Assembly (NCBI GenBank): GCA_004143945.1
Contig: SEHB01000007.1
Location: 1 to 64,000, forward strand
DNA from: Lysobacteraceae bacterium
Lineage (GTDB): Bacteria; Pseudomonadota; Gammaproteobacteria; Xanthomonadales; Rhodanobacteraceae
Direction of reading: 5' to 3'
DNA: 64,000 nucleotides
Below, in pieces: positions 9,350-18,870 of this stretch. The notes beneath the pieces are model-generated. The model was not told where the DNA came from and ran no database searches. It saw only the letters and a program-made list of their open reading frames with translations. Numbering within the stretch: position 1 is the stretch's first letter; every line of letters starts with the position of its first letter. A program made the position numbers and the translations under genes.

Positions 9350-10954
9350 ATGAAATGGATCGTCCCTTGCGTTGCGATCGCGCTCGCGTGCGTCGCGAAG
9401 CCGCTTCCGGCGCAGGTCGCCGCGCCGGTGCCGAAGTGGGCGCACGGCGGCTGTTTCGCGAGCTGGTGCCAGACCGGCTGGTACAGCTCGCCCGCGGTCG
9501 TCGACGTCGACGGCGACGGATCGCGCGAGGTGGTTGCAGGCAGCTATGACGTGGTCGCGCTCGATGGCGCGAGCGGCGCGCTCGAATGGCGCGCCGAGAG
9601 CGGCGGGCGCGTCTGGCCCGGCGTCGCGGTCGGCGACCTCGACGGCGACGGACTGCTCGAGATCGTCGCGGGCCGCAGCGGCGGCGAGGTCAGCGTGTAC
9701 CGCCTCGACGGCAGCCTGCGACCGGGATGGCCGGTCGCCGCGTTCGCGAGCGGCGAGGTGCGTTCGCTCGCGCTCGGCGACCTCGATCGCGACGGCCGCC
9801 TCGCGGTGGTCGCCGGTGTCGCGGCGAGCACCTCGGTCAACCAGGTGACCGTGCGCGCGGCGAATGGATCGCTGCGCGCGGGCTGGCCCGCGCGGCATGC
9901 GGGGGAGCCCGGGTACGGCGCCGGCATGTACAACCAGAACCTCGCGGTGGCCGACCTCGACGCGGACGGATTCGTCGACGTGCTCGCGCCGACCGACACC
10001 CACTACGTGACGGCGCTCGACCGCAACGGCGTGCAGTTGCGCGCGCATCCGATGTATGGCCAGAGCAGCGACGGCAGCAATCGCAAGACCTGGGCCGAGG
10101 TCGGCGTGCACGTCGACCAGGCGGCCGACCTTCGCGGTTATGCCGAATGCGGGATCGAGCATCGCCCGAACTTCGCGAGCGCCTCGCCCGCGATCGCCGA
10201 CGTGGACGGCGACGGCACGCGCGAGTTCGTGCTGCCCGGCAACGTCTACGACTGCGATGCGAGTCCGTACCAGAGCCTGTATTACGATGTCTGGCTGCTG
10301 CGAGCGGACCGCACGCGCTGGGCCGCGGCTGCATGGGACTGGACCGTGGTGCCGCCGCAGGGCGCGAGCGGCGCGCCGTTGTCGGAAGACTACGGCGTGA
10401 TCCAGAACATCGCCGCGAACGTCGTCGTGGCCGACCTCGACCGCGACGGTCGCGGCGAAATCCTGCTGCCGAGCTACGACGGCAAGCTGCATGCATGGTG
10501 GCTCGATCGCAGCGAGCATCACGCGTGGCCGTACGTGATCCCCGGCGCGGGATTCCACTTCGCGTCCGAGCCCGTGGTAGCCGACCTCGACAACGACGGT
10601 TTCGCCGAGGTGCTGTTCACGAGCTGGGGCCAGAACGGCAACGGCGAGTCCGGCCGGCTGCACGTGCTCAACCACCGCGGCGAGGCGCTGCACGTGCTCG
10701 CGTTGCCGGCCGCGCGCGGCGGCTCCTGGAGCGGCGGCCTCGCCGCGCCGACGCTGGATGACATCGATGGCGATGGCGAACTCGAACTCGTCGCGTTGAC
10801 GAGCGGCGCGGGCGTCGTCGCGTTCGACCTGCCCGGCACGCGCCATGCGCGCGTGCTCTGGGCGACCGGTCGCGGCAGCTACCTGCGCGCGGGCTTCGCC
10901 TCGAACGACCGCATCTTCATCGACGGCTTCGGCGCGCACGGCGCGGCGGAGTGA
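9350..10954 (+). CDS. Secreted FG-GAP/VCBS repeat protein
   Basis: The 534-residue product has a signal peptide (MKWIVPCVAIALACVAKPLPAQ) and about eight repeats carrying calcium-loop motifs: VDVDGDGSREVVAG, GDLDGDGLLEIVAG, GDLDRDGRLAVVAG, ADLDADGFVDVLAP, ADVDGDGTREFVLP, ADLDRDGRGEILLP, ADLDNDGFAEVLF and DDIDGDGELELVAL. This predicts a seven- or eight-bladed integrin-alpha-like beta-propeller outside the cytoplasm, of unknown ligand. The extreme C-terminus DRIFIDGFGAHGAAE carries the [IL]F-x-DGF motif shared with other secreted proteins in this window. TATAGT at 9315-9320 is a possible -10. The gene sits between thiE and rubredoxin, which are close neighbours in Xanthomonas relatives, so it may be an insertion. 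Confidence 0.85.
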   Translation: MKWIVPCVAIALACVAKPLPAQVAAPVPKWAHGGCFASWCQTGWYSSPAVVDVDGDGSREVVAGSYDVVALDGASGALEWRAESGGRVWPGVAVGDLDGDGLLEIVAGRSGGEVSVYRLDGSLRPGWPVAAFASGEVRSLALGDLDRDGRLAVVAGVAASTSVNQVTVRAANGSLRAGWPARHAGEPGYGAGMYNQNLAVADLDADGFVDVLAPTDTHYVTALDRNGVQLRAHPMYGQSSDGSNRKTWAEVGVHVDQAADLRGYAECGIEHRPNFASASPAIADVDGDGTREFVLPGNVYDCDASPYQSLYYDVWLLRADRTRWAAAAWDWTVVPPQGASGAPLSEDYGVIQNIAANVVVADLDRDGRGEILLPSYDGKLHAWWLDRSEHHAWPYVIPGAGFHFASEPVVADLDNDGFAEVLFTSWGQNGNGESGRLHVLNHRGEALHVLALPAARGGSWSGGLAAPTLDDIDGDGELELVALTSGAGVVAFDLPGTRHARVLWATGRGSYLRAGFASNDRIFIDGFGAHGAAE

Positions 10955-11022
10955 CGCGACTTGGATCGGACCGCGCCTGCTGCGAGAATGCGGGTCCTGC
11001 ACGACTGACCGACTGGAACCGA

Positions 11023-11226
11023 ATGCCCCCCGCCACCGCTCCCGCGCAGGACGACGTCCCGTTCCGCTCCTTCATGTGCGTCGTCTGCGGCTTCATCTAC
11101 AACGAGGCCGACGGCTGGCCCGACGAGGGCATCGCGCCGGGCACGCGCTGGGAAGACGTGCCCGAGACCTGGACCTGCCCCGACTGCGGCGTGACCAAGT
11201 CGGACTTTGAAATGACGGAGATGTGA
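11023..11226 (+). CDS. Rubredoxin
   Basis: A small one-electron carrier with a single Fe(Cys)4 centre. The product shows MCVVCGFIYNEADG and WTCPDCGVTKSDFE, giving the two CxxCG-type knuckles, with the usual G.APGT.WEDVPETW between them. The ATG at 11023 gives 67 residues with a short Pro/Ala leader. The track start (10951) overlaps the end of the FG-GAP gene and adds sequence unlike the family. Its redox partner is not identifiable here. Confidence 0.93.
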   Translation: MPPATAPAQDDVPFRSFMCVVCGFIYNEADGWPDEGIAPGTRWEDVPETWTCPDCGVTKSDFEMTEM

Positions 11227-11377
11227 GCAAGTGGCAGGGTCTTGGGCCAAATGGCCGAAGGCGCGCACCGGCCACGCTTGTTCCGCCCCCCATCCTCCGC
11301 AAAACGCCACCAAACCGCCTCACTCCCTGCACACACGCCTGCTTGACTGCGCGCATCGGTCAACGGAGGCGTTCCAC

Positions 11378-11587
11378 ATGCAGGTATTCGTTCCGCTCGA
11401 AGATGCGAACCTCGATGCCCGCGCGGGCGTGCTCGTCCCCTATCGCTGCGGGCTCGCGTGCGCGCATGAACTGCGTGCGCAACGGCAGCTGCCCGACGGC
11501 AGTTGGCAGGTGGTGACGCCGCTCAGCGATGGATCGTCAGCTCGTCGCCCGGATGCACGCCGAGCTTCGACGCCTGGCCCGCATTGA
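11378..11587 (+). CDS. Small protein of unknown function overlapping the end of the DUF192 gene
   Basis: The 69-residue product begins MQVFVPLEDANLDARAGVLVPYRCGLACAHEL. No family is recognised. The start is supported by a strong GGAGG eight bases upstream (CGGAGGCGTTCCACATG), much better than the longer track start at 11231. The last 65 bases overlap the 3' end of the convergent DUF192 gene. The coding feel (acidic N-terminus, balanced composition) is good up to about residue 52 and becomes Arg/Pro-rich in the overlap, so the real gene may have been extended by loss of an earlier stop. Confidence 0.5.
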   Translation: MQVFVPLEDANLDARAGVLVPYRCGLACAHELRAQRQLPDGSWQVVTPLSDGSSARRPDARRASTPGPH

Positions 11588-11963
11588 GCTCGAGCACGTA
11601 GCGCGCGGGTGCGCCGCTGGAGTAGCCGCGGCAGGGATCGGCGATGCACGGCGGCACGTCGCGCTGCACGCTGACCAGGCGTCGTTCGGCATCGAAGAAC
11701 AGCATGTCCAGCGGGATCTTCGTGTTCTTCATCCAGAACGCGCGCGGTGCGTCGTCGGGGAAAACGAACAGCATGCCGTGGTCGACTGGCATCTCGGTTC
11801 GGTTCATGAGGCCCTGCGCGCGCGCCGCGTCGTCTTCGGCGATCTCGATCGAATAGCGCTGCCCCGCGAGTTCGACGTGCGGCCCCTCGGCCGCGCAGGC
11901 GCCGACGCCCGCGACGAGCGCGAGAGACGCGAGCAGGCGCGGAAGGACGGATCGGATCGGCAT
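11523..11963 (-). CDS. DUF192 family secreted protein
   Basis: The 146-residue product has an N-terminal signal (LLASLALVAGVGAC, possibly a lipoprotein signal ending at the Cys). The DUF192 domain follows: RYSIEIAEDDAARAQGLMNRTEMPVDHGMLFVF, FWMKNTKIPLDMLFFD, then VPPC and YVLELNAG. DUF192 proteins are small beta-barrel domains of unknown biochemical role, found widely in proteobacteria. The ATG at 11963 is preferred over 12038 because AGGAGG lies 6-7 bases upstream and the signal peptide starts there. It lies 22 bases downstream of the PfkB kinase gene on the same strand, so the two probably share a transcript. Confidence 0.85.
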   Translation of the reverse strand: MPIRSVLPRLLASLALVAGVGACAAEGPHVELAGQRYSIEIAEDDAARAQGLMNRTEMPVDHGMLFVFPDDAPRAFWMKNTKIPLDMLFFDAERRLVSVQRDVPPCIADPCRGYSSGAPARYVLELNAGQASKLGVHPGDELTIHR

Positions 11964-11985
11964 CGTGGAGCCTCCTGTGCAGGCC

Positions 11986-12921
11986 TCAGCCCAGCGCGTG
12001 GCCAAACTGCTGGCGATATTGTTCCGCGAATTCCGCATAGTCGAAACGCTGGTTCTGGGTGCCCGGATGCTCGACTTTGAGCGCGCCCATCAAGGAGGCC
12101 ATGCGCCCGCAGACCTCGAGCCCGTAGCCGCGCATGAGCCCGAAGATCAGGCCCGCGCGATACGCATCGCCGCAGCCGGTCGGATCGGTGATGCGGCGCT
12201 CGTGCGCAGGCGGGATCTGCGTGATCGCGCCGTCCGCGCGGATTACCGAGCCGCGCGGACCCTGCGTGATGATGTAGGCACGCGCCTTCGAGGCGATCGT
12301 CGCGGCGTCCCAGCCGGTGCGTTCCTGCAGCAGGTTCGATTCGTAGTCGTTGACGACGACGTAGTCCGCGATCTCGATGAAATGGCGGAACTCCTCGCCG
12401 TTGAACAACGGCATCGCCTGGCCCGGATCGAAGATGAAAGGGATGCCGAGTTCGGCGAACTCGGCCGCGTTCTGCAGCATCGCATCGCGGCCGTCCGGCG
12501 CGACGATGCCGAACGTCGCGCCGTCGACGTCGCGCACGTGGTTCTCGTGGCTGCGCAGCATCGCGCCCGGATGGAACGCGGTGATCTGGTTGTTGTCGAG
12601 GTCGGTGGTCATGAACGCCTGCGCGGTGAACATCTCCGGCAGCTCGCGCACGTGGTCGAGGCGGATGCCCTGGCTCGTGAACCACTCGCGATACGGGCCG
12701 AAATCCTGTCCGACGGTGGCCATCGGGATCGGATCGGCGCCGAGCAACTTGAGGTTGTAGGCGATGTTGCCGGCGCAGCCGCCGAACTCGCGCCGCATGC
12801 GCGGCACCAGGAACGACACGTTCAGGATGTGCACCTTGTCGGGCAGGATGTGGTTCTTGAACTGGTCCTGGAACACCATGATGGTGTCGTAGGCGAGCGA
12901 GCCGCAGATCAGTGCTGACAT
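11986..12921 (-). CDS. PfkB-family carbohydrate/nucleoside kinase (adenosine-kinase-like)
   Basis: A sugar or nucleoside kinase of the ribokinase superfamily. The 311-residue product begins MSALICGSLAYDTIMVF, has the GG motif REFGGCAGNIAYNLKLLG, and near the C-terminus DPTGCGDAYRAGLIFGL, where the Asp is the catalytic base of PfkB signature 2 and GCGD forms the anion hole. Xanthomonad homologues are usually labelled adenosine kinase or carbohydrate kinase; the substrate cannot be fixed from sequence. It lies upstream of DUF192 and divergent from mreB. A GC-rich hairpin sits in its 5' leader. Confidence 0.88.
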   Translation of the reverse strand: MSALICGSLAYDTIMVFQDQFKNHILPDKVHILNVSFLVPRMRREFGGCAGNIAYNLKLLGADPIPMATVGQDFGPYREWFTSQGIRLDHVRELPEMFTAQAFMTTDLDNNQITAFHPGAMLRSHENHVRDVDGATFGIVAPDGRDAMLQNAAEFAELGIPFIFDPGQAMPLFNGEEFRHFIEIADYVVVNDYESNLLQERTGWDAATIASKARAYIITQGPRGSVIRADGAITQIPPAHERRITDPTGCGDAYRAGLIFGLMRGYGLEVCGRMASLMGALKVEHPGTQNQRFDYAEFAEQYRQQFGHALG

Positions 12922-12939
12922 TCGGGAATCCGCATCCTG

Positions 12940-12960
12940 GGCCCGGCGGTGGGCCGGGCC
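12940..12960 (-). other. Strong hairpin in the leader of the PfkB kinase gene
   Basis: GGCCCGGC-ggtgg-GCCGGGCC is a perfect 8-base stem about 19 bases upstream of the minus-strand start codon at 12921. It could affect translation or stop opposing transcription. No T-run follows on either strand. Confidence 0.45.
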
Positions 12961-13120
12961 AAACCGCTCGATCTTACCCGACACGGCGGGAGCGGCGGAA
13001 GGCGAGTACCCGAAACGGAGGCGCAGGCAGTCGGGCAGCCTGCGCTCGACCAGCGCCATCGCCGTGCCGTCGAGCGCGCGGAAACCAGCGTCGCGCAAGG
13101 CATTTTTAACCTCGGCGTCC

Positions 13121-14238
<1,118 letters not shown>

Positions 14239-14240
14239 CC

Positions 14241-14327
14241 GGGAATGGGGAATCGGGAATGGTAAGTAGCGCCATGCGCGCGCCGAACCTGCCGTCACCA
14301 TTCCCTATTCGCCATTCCCCATTCCCC
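14241..14327. repeat. GGGAAT-type inverted repeat between mreB and mreC
   Basis: GGGAATGGGGAATCGGGAATGG (14241-14262) faces CCATTCCCTATTCGCCATTCCCC (14298-14327), giving a long imperfect stem around a loop of about 35 bases. The right arm runs to within five bases of the mreC ATG and leaves no Shine-Dalgarno. The same unit precedes gloA and lies inside aceE. Confidence 0.7.
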
Positions 14328-14331
14328 GCCC

Positions 14332-15237
14332 ATGCGCACCGACACCGCCACCCTGTTCGCCGAGGGCTCGGCCAGCACGCTGAGGCTCATCGTCTATCTC
14401 GCGATCGCGGTCGCGCTGATGGTGCTCGACCACCGCGGCGGCTGGCTGCAGTCGCTGCGCCGCCATGTGGGCCAGACCCTGGTTGAGCCGGCCTGGCGCG
14501 TGGCCGCGCTGCCGTCCGAAGTCGCGCGCGCCGCGCGCATGGCGGTCGTCACGCAGGACAGCCTCGCGAGCGAGAACCGACTCTTGCGCGAGCAGTTGCT
14601 GCTGGCGCAGACGCGCCTCAACCGCCTCGACGTGCTGGTCGCGCAGAACGAGCGCCTGAAGGAGCTGCTCGATGCGCAGCAGGACCTCGGCCTGTCGGTG
14701 CAGTTCGCACGCATCGTCGACGTCGACCTCGATCCGTTCCGCCATCGCATCGTGCTCGATGTCGGGAGCAACCAGGGCGTCGCGATCGGCCAGCCCGTCA
14801 TCGACGCACACGGCGTGATGGGACAGGTGGTCGAAGTCCTCGCGGACTCCGCGATCGTGATGCTCGTCACCGACCCGACGCACGCGGTACCGGTGGTGGT
14901 CGAGCGCACAGGCCTGCGCACGGTCGCGTACGGCAGCGGCGCGATCGACCGGCTCGAACTGCCCAACATCCCGATCAGCGCCGACGTCGCGGTCGGCGAC
15001 CGCCTGATGACCTCGGGCCTCGGCGGACGCTTCCCCGCGGGATTCCCGCTCGGCGAAATCCTCTCGGTCAACAACTCCGAGGACGGCATGTTCGCCGCCG
15101 CGGTCGCGCGGCCCGCAGCCGCGCTCGATCGCAGCGGAGAGGTGTTGCTGCTCGGCGACCAGCCGCAGCCTTACGGCCCACCTTCGCCGGAGCCCGCGGG
15201 TCCGCCCGTTCCCGAAACGCGGAAGCCCGGCGCATGA
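14332..15237 (+). CDS. mreC: Cell-shape protein MreC
   Basis: MreC is the periplasmic scaffold that links MreB, MreD and PBP2/RodA and activates PBP2. The 301-residue product has a short cytoplasmic start, one membrane helix (LRLIVYLAIAVALMVL), a coiled coil (SENRLLREQLLLAQTRLNRLDVLVAQNERLKELL), and the paired beta domain with VDVDLDPFRHRIVLDVGSNQGV, GVMGQVVEV, VLLVTDP-like VMLVTDPTHAVPV and GDRLMTSGLGGRFPAGFPLG. A Pro-rich tail ends the protein. Its stop overlaps the mreD start (ATGA), indicating coupling. Confidence 0.95.
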   Translation: MRTDTATLFAEGSASTLRLIVYLAIAVALMVLDHRGGWLQSLRRHVGQTLVEPAWRVAALPSEVARAARMAVVTQDSLASENRLLREQLLLAQTRLNRLDVLVAQNERLKELLDAQQDLGLSVQFARIVDVDLDPFRHRIVLDVGSNQGVAIGQPVIDAHGVMGQVVEVLADSAIVMLVTDPTHAVPVVVERTGLRTVAYGSGAIDRLELPNIPISADVAVGDRLMTSGLGGRFPAGFPLGEILSVNNSEDGMFAAAVARPAAALDRSGEVLLLGDQPQPYGPPSPEPAGPPVPETRKPGA

Positions 15238-15722
15238 ACCGCTGGCGCGCGCAGGGATGGTTGATGCTCGCGAGCCTCGTGCTCGCGTTCCTGCTGCAGT
15301 TGCTGCCGTTGCCGGTCGCGATGCTGCCGTTCAAGCCGTGGTGGATCGGACTCGTGCTGGTCTACTGGACGATCGAGGTGCCCGAACGCGCCGGGCTCGG
15401 CCTTGCGTTCGCGTTCGGCCTCGCAGGCGATATCGTGACCGGCGAGTTGCTCGGCGAGCAGGCGCTGCGGCTGGTCGTGCTCGCCTTCATCGTGCTGCGC
15501 TTCCGCGCACGCCTGCGCTTCTTCCCGATCTGGCAGCAGACGCTCGCGGTGTTCGCGTTGCTGCTCAATGACCGCGTCGTCACGCTGATGGTGCGTGGTT
15601 TCGCGGGCGAGCCGATGCCGCCGGCCACGTTCTGGATGTCGCCGCTGACCGGCATGCTCGCGTGGCCGTTCGTGTACCTGCTCTTCGACGACGTGCGCAC
15701 GCGCCTGCGCGCGAAGGACTAG
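15234..15722 (+). CDS. mreD: Rod-shape-determining membrane protein MreD
   Basis: MreD is an integral membrane member of the elongasome. The 162-residue product has five hydrophobic helices (WLMLASLVLAFLLQLLPLP, PWWIGLVLVYWTI, LGLAFAFGLAGDIVTGELLG, ALRLVVLAFIVLRFRARLRFF, TFWMSPLTGMLAWPFVYLLFD). The family pattern GLGLAFAFGLAGDIVTGELLGEQAL in the middle is typical. It overlaps the end of mreC by four bases. A 73-base gap separates it from mrdA. Confidence 0.93.
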   Translation: MNRWRAQGWLMLASLVLAFLLQLLPLPVAMLPFKPWWIGLVLVYWTIEVPERAGLGLAFAFGLAGDIVTGELLGEQALRLVVLAFIVLRFRARLRFFPIWQQTLAVFALLLNDRVVTLMVRGFAGEPMPPATFWMSPLTGMLAWPFVYLLFDDVRTRLRAKD

Positions 15723-15795
15723 GCGTGCGTCGCGACGGCGAACGCGTGCCTGCCCGCGTGCTCGCCGCGCGTGCCGCACGGGTACGCGCGAGGGC

Positions 15796-17709
15796 ATGCC
15801 CGTGGTGATGCGCGGCACGCTCAAACCGCTGAAGGAAGGTCGCCACGAAGCGGCGCTGTTCCGACGCCGCGCGGTGGTCGGCATGCTCGCGATCGTCGCG
15901 TTCCTCGTCGCGCTCGGCTTGCGTTTCGCCTATCTGCAGGTCGATCGCCATCACGAGCTGAGCCTGCGTTCCGACGCGAACCGCGTCGTCACGCGCCCGC
16001 TGGCGCCGACGCGCGGCCTGATCTACGACCGCAACGGCGTGCTGCTGGCCGAGAATGTCGCGGCCTTCAGGCTCGAAGTCACACCCGAGCAGGTCAAGGA
16101 CATCGACGCGATGCTGGACGCGCTCGCACGCGTGGTGCCGCTCAGCGAGGACGACCTGACGCGCTTCCACGCGACGCGCAAGGGCAAGCGCTCCTACGAG
16201 GGCGTGCCGCTGCGGCTCAAGCTGTCGGAAGAGGAGATCGCGCGCTTCTCGGTCAGCCGCTGGGCGTTTCCCGGCGTCGACGTGGTGCCCTACCTCACGC
16301 GCTCGTATCCGCTCGGCGCAGAGTTCGCGCACACGGTCGGCTATGTCGGTCGCATCGACGAGGACGATCTCGCGCGGCTCGATCGCGGCGACTATGCCGG
16401 TACCAGCCACGTCGGCAAGACCGGGATCGAGCGACGTTATGAAGACCGGCTGCACGGCGAGCCCGGCTACGAACAGGTGGAGGTCAATGCCGACCACCGC
16501 CCGCTGCGCGTGCTCGAACGCGTGCCGCCCAAGCCCGGGCAGAACCTCTACCTCACGATCGACGCGCGCATCCAGGAGGCGGCCGAAGTCGCATTCGCGG
16601 GCCGCGCGGGTGCGGCCGTCGCGATCGACCCGCGCAACGGCGAAGTGCTCGCGATGGTCAGCGTGCCGAGCTTCGATCCGAACCTGTTCGTCAACGGCAT
16701 CTCGCGCGCCGATTACGCCGCGCTGCTGGCCGACCCGGGCAAGCCGCTGCTGAACCGCCTGCTGCGCGGCAACTACGTGCCCGGCTCGACGATGAAGCCA
16801 TTCGTCGGCCTCGCCGGGCTCGAGTACGGCATCCGCAAGCCCTCCGACACCATCCTCTCGACCGGCGAGTTCCACATCCCGGGCCAGTCGCGCGGCTACC
16901 GCGACGACAAGCGCGGCGGCCACGGCCGCGTCGACCTCGTGCAGGCGATCGCGCAATCGGCGAACACCTATTTCTATTCGGTCGCGCTCGATCTCGGCAT
17001 CGACCGCTTCAGCGAATTCATGCGCCGCTTCGGTTTCGGCCAGCCGACCGGCATCGATCTCGATGGCGAAGGCAGCGGCGTGCTGCCGTCGCGCGAATGG
17101 AAGCGCGGGCGCATGAACCAGCCCTGGTATCCGGGCGAGACGGTGATCGCGGGCATCGGCCAGGGATACTGGGTGGTGACCCCGCTGCAGCTCGCGCATG
17201 CGGTCGCGATCCTCGCCGCGCGCGGAGAGCCGCACGTGCCGCACCTGCTGTCGGCGGCGCAGCAGGGTTTCGACGTGGCGCCGGTGCCGGTCCCGCCATC
17301 GCCCCCACGGCCCAACGTCATGCGCAACCAGGCCGACTGGGAGGCGATCGAACTCGGCATGATCGAAGTGCTGCGCAGTGGCACCGCGCGCGGCATCGAT
17401 CGGGATTTCCCGTACGTGATCGCGGGCAAGACCGGCACCGCGGAGCGCTTCTCGCGCACCGACGAAACCTGGACCAGCATCAGCACCAGCCCGATCGAGC
17501 GCCACCAGGTGCTGTTCGAGGCGTTCACGCCGGCCGAGGACGCGCGCATCGCGGTGATCGTCGCGCTCGAAGCCGGCCGCAGCGGCGCGCACGATGCCGC
17601 GCCGATCGTGCGCAAGATCCTCGATGCCTGGCTGCCGGGCGATCTCGCGCGCAATGGCGGGACGCCGGCGATCGGCGGCGGCACGGCGTCGGGGGGGAGC
17701 CGCGGATGA
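15796..17709 (+). CDS. mrdA: Penicillin-binding protein 2, elongasome DD-transpeptidase
   Basis: PBP2 crosslinks new peptidoglycan during side-wall growth, working with RodA. The 637-residue product has one N-terminal membrane anchor (VVGMLAIVAFLVALGLRFAYLQ), the pedestal domain (PTRGLIYDRNGVLLAENVAAFRLEV), GKTGIERRYEDRLHG, and the transpeptidase motifs PGSTMKPFVGLAG (catalytic Ser in STMK), QSANTYF (SxN) and AGKTGTAERFS (KTG). The ATG at 15796 follows GAGGGC weakly; an in-frame ATG at 15808 (MRGTLKPLK) is the alternative and closer to relatives. Its stop overlaps the rodA start (ATGA). Confidence 0.96.
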   Translation: MPVVMRGTLKPLKEGRHEAALFRRRAVVGMLAIVAFLVALGLRFAYLQVDRHHELSLRSDANRVVTRPLAPTRGLIYDRNGVLLAENVAAFRLEVTPEQVKDIDAMLDALARVVPLSEDDLTRFHATRKGKRSYEGVPLRLKLSEEEIARFSVSRWAFPGVDVVPYLTRSYPLGAEFAHTVGYVGRIDEDDLARLDRGDYAGTSHVGKTGIERRYEDRLHGEPGYEQVEVNADHRPLRVLERVPPKPGQNLYLTIDARIQEAAEVAFAGRAGAAVAIDPRNGEVLAMVSVPSFDPNLFVNGISRADYAALLADPGKPLLNRLLRGNYVPGSTMKPFVGLAGLEYGIRKPSDTILSTGEFHIPGQSRGYRDDKRGGHGRVDLVQAIAQSANTYFYSVALDLGIDRFSEFMRRFGFGQPTGIDLDGEGSGVLPSREWKRGRMNQPWYPGETVIAGIGQGYWVVTPLQLAHAVAILAARGEPHVPHLLSAAQQGFDVAPVPVPPSPPRPNVMRNQADWEAIELGMIEVLRSGTARGIDRDFPYVIAGKTGTAERFSRTDETWTSISTSPIERHQVLFEAFTPAEDARIAVIVALEAGRSGAHDAAPIVRKILDAWLPGDLARNGGTPAIGGGTASGGSRG

Positions 17710-18830
17710 TCGACGAAGCGCTCGCGCGACTGCGCCATCGACTCGCGACGCTGTGGCGCAAGCCTCGGTTGGACCTGCCCTTGTTCGGCGCGTTGCTGCT
17801 GCTGATGGGCATCGGGCTCGTCACGCTCTACAGCGCGAGCGACCTCGACCGCAGCCAGGTGATCGCGCAGGGACTGCGCTTCGCGCTCGGGCTCGCATTG
17901 CTGCTGCTGATCGCGCGGATCCCTCCGCAGACGCTGCGCGCGTGGACGCCGTGGCTCTATGCCGGCAGCGTCGTGTTGCTCGCGCTGGTCGCCCTGCTCG
18001 GCGAAGGACGCGGCGCGCACCGCTGGCTCGACCTCGGCGTCGTGCGCTTCCAGCCGTCCGAGTTGCTCAAGCTGACGATGCCGATGATGGTCGCCTGGTA
18101 CCTCAATGGCCGGCCGTTGCCGCCGGGCTGGGGCACGCTCGGCGTGGTCGCGGTACTGATCGCGATCCCGGCCGGGTTCGTGGCCGAACAGCCCGACCTC
18201 GGCACCGCCCTGCTGATCGCCGCGAGCGGCGCATTCGGCGTGTTCCTGTCGGGCGTCGCGTGGTGGCGCATCGGCCTGATCGTCGGCGTCTGCGTCGCGC
18301 TGGTGCCGATCGGCTGGCCGTTCCTGCACGACTACCAGCGCAACCGCGTGCTGACGATGCTCGACCCGGAAGCCGATCCGCTCGGCAAGGGTTGGCACAT
18401 CATCCAGTCCAAGATCGCGGTCGGCTCCGGTGGCATCTGGGGCAAGGGCTGGCACAACGGCACGCAGTCGCGACTCGAATTCCTGCCCGAGCACACGACC
18501 GACTTCATCTTTTCGGTCTATGCCGAGGAATGGGGCCTGGTCGGCGTGCTGCTGCTGCTCGCGCTGTACGTGTTCATCATCGGTCGCTGCCTGTGGATCG
18601 CGGCCGAGGCGAAGGACACCTACGCACGCCTGCTCGCGGGCGCGATCGGCATGTCGCTGTTCGTCTACGTCGTCGTCAACGGCGGCATGATCACCGGCGT
18701 GTTGCCCGTGGTCGGCGTGCCGCTGCCGCTGATGAGCTACGGCGGCACTTCGGCGGTGTCGATGCTGACCGGCTTCGGCGTGCTGATGTCGATCCATGCG
18801 CACCGCAAGGTCCTCGGCTCGTCGCTGTGA
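17706..18830 (+). CDS. rodA: Peptidoglycan glycosyltransferase RodA (SEDS family)
   Basis: RodA polymerises lipid II into glycan strands for side-wall growth, in complex with PBP2. The 374-residue product has about ten membrane helices and the SEDS signatures GRGAHRWLDLGVVRFQPSELLKL, AEQPDLGTALLI, the large periplasmic loop QRNRVLTMLDPEADPLGKGWHIIQSKIAVGSGG and LPEHTTDFIFSVYAEEWG, and VPLPLMSYGGTS near the end. The start is fixed by the 4-base overlap with mrdA. In Xanthomonas relatives mltB follows directly; here two unknown secreted genes intervene. Confidence 0.96.
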   Translation: MIDEALARLRHRLATLWRKPRLDLPLFGALLLLMGIGLVTLYSASDLDRSQVIAQGLRFALGLALLLLIARIPPQTLRAWTPWLYAGSVVLLALVALLGEGRGAHRWLDLGVVRFQPSELLKLTMPMMVAWYLNGRPLPPGWGTLGVVAVLIAIPAGFVAEQPDLGTALLIAASGAFGVFLSGVAWWRIGLIVGVCVALVPIGWPFLHDYQRNRVLTMLDPEADPLGKGWHIIQSKIAVGSGGIWGKGWHNGTQSRLEFLPEHTTDFIFSVYAEEWGLVGVLLLLALYVFIIGRCLWIAAEAKDTYARLLAGAIGMSLFVYVVVNGGMITGVLPVVGVPLPLMSYGGTSAVSMLTGFGVLMSIHAHRKVLGSSL

Positions 18831-18870
18831 TAGCGTACGGGCGTCCGCGCGCCGGATCGCGAGGTTTCGC

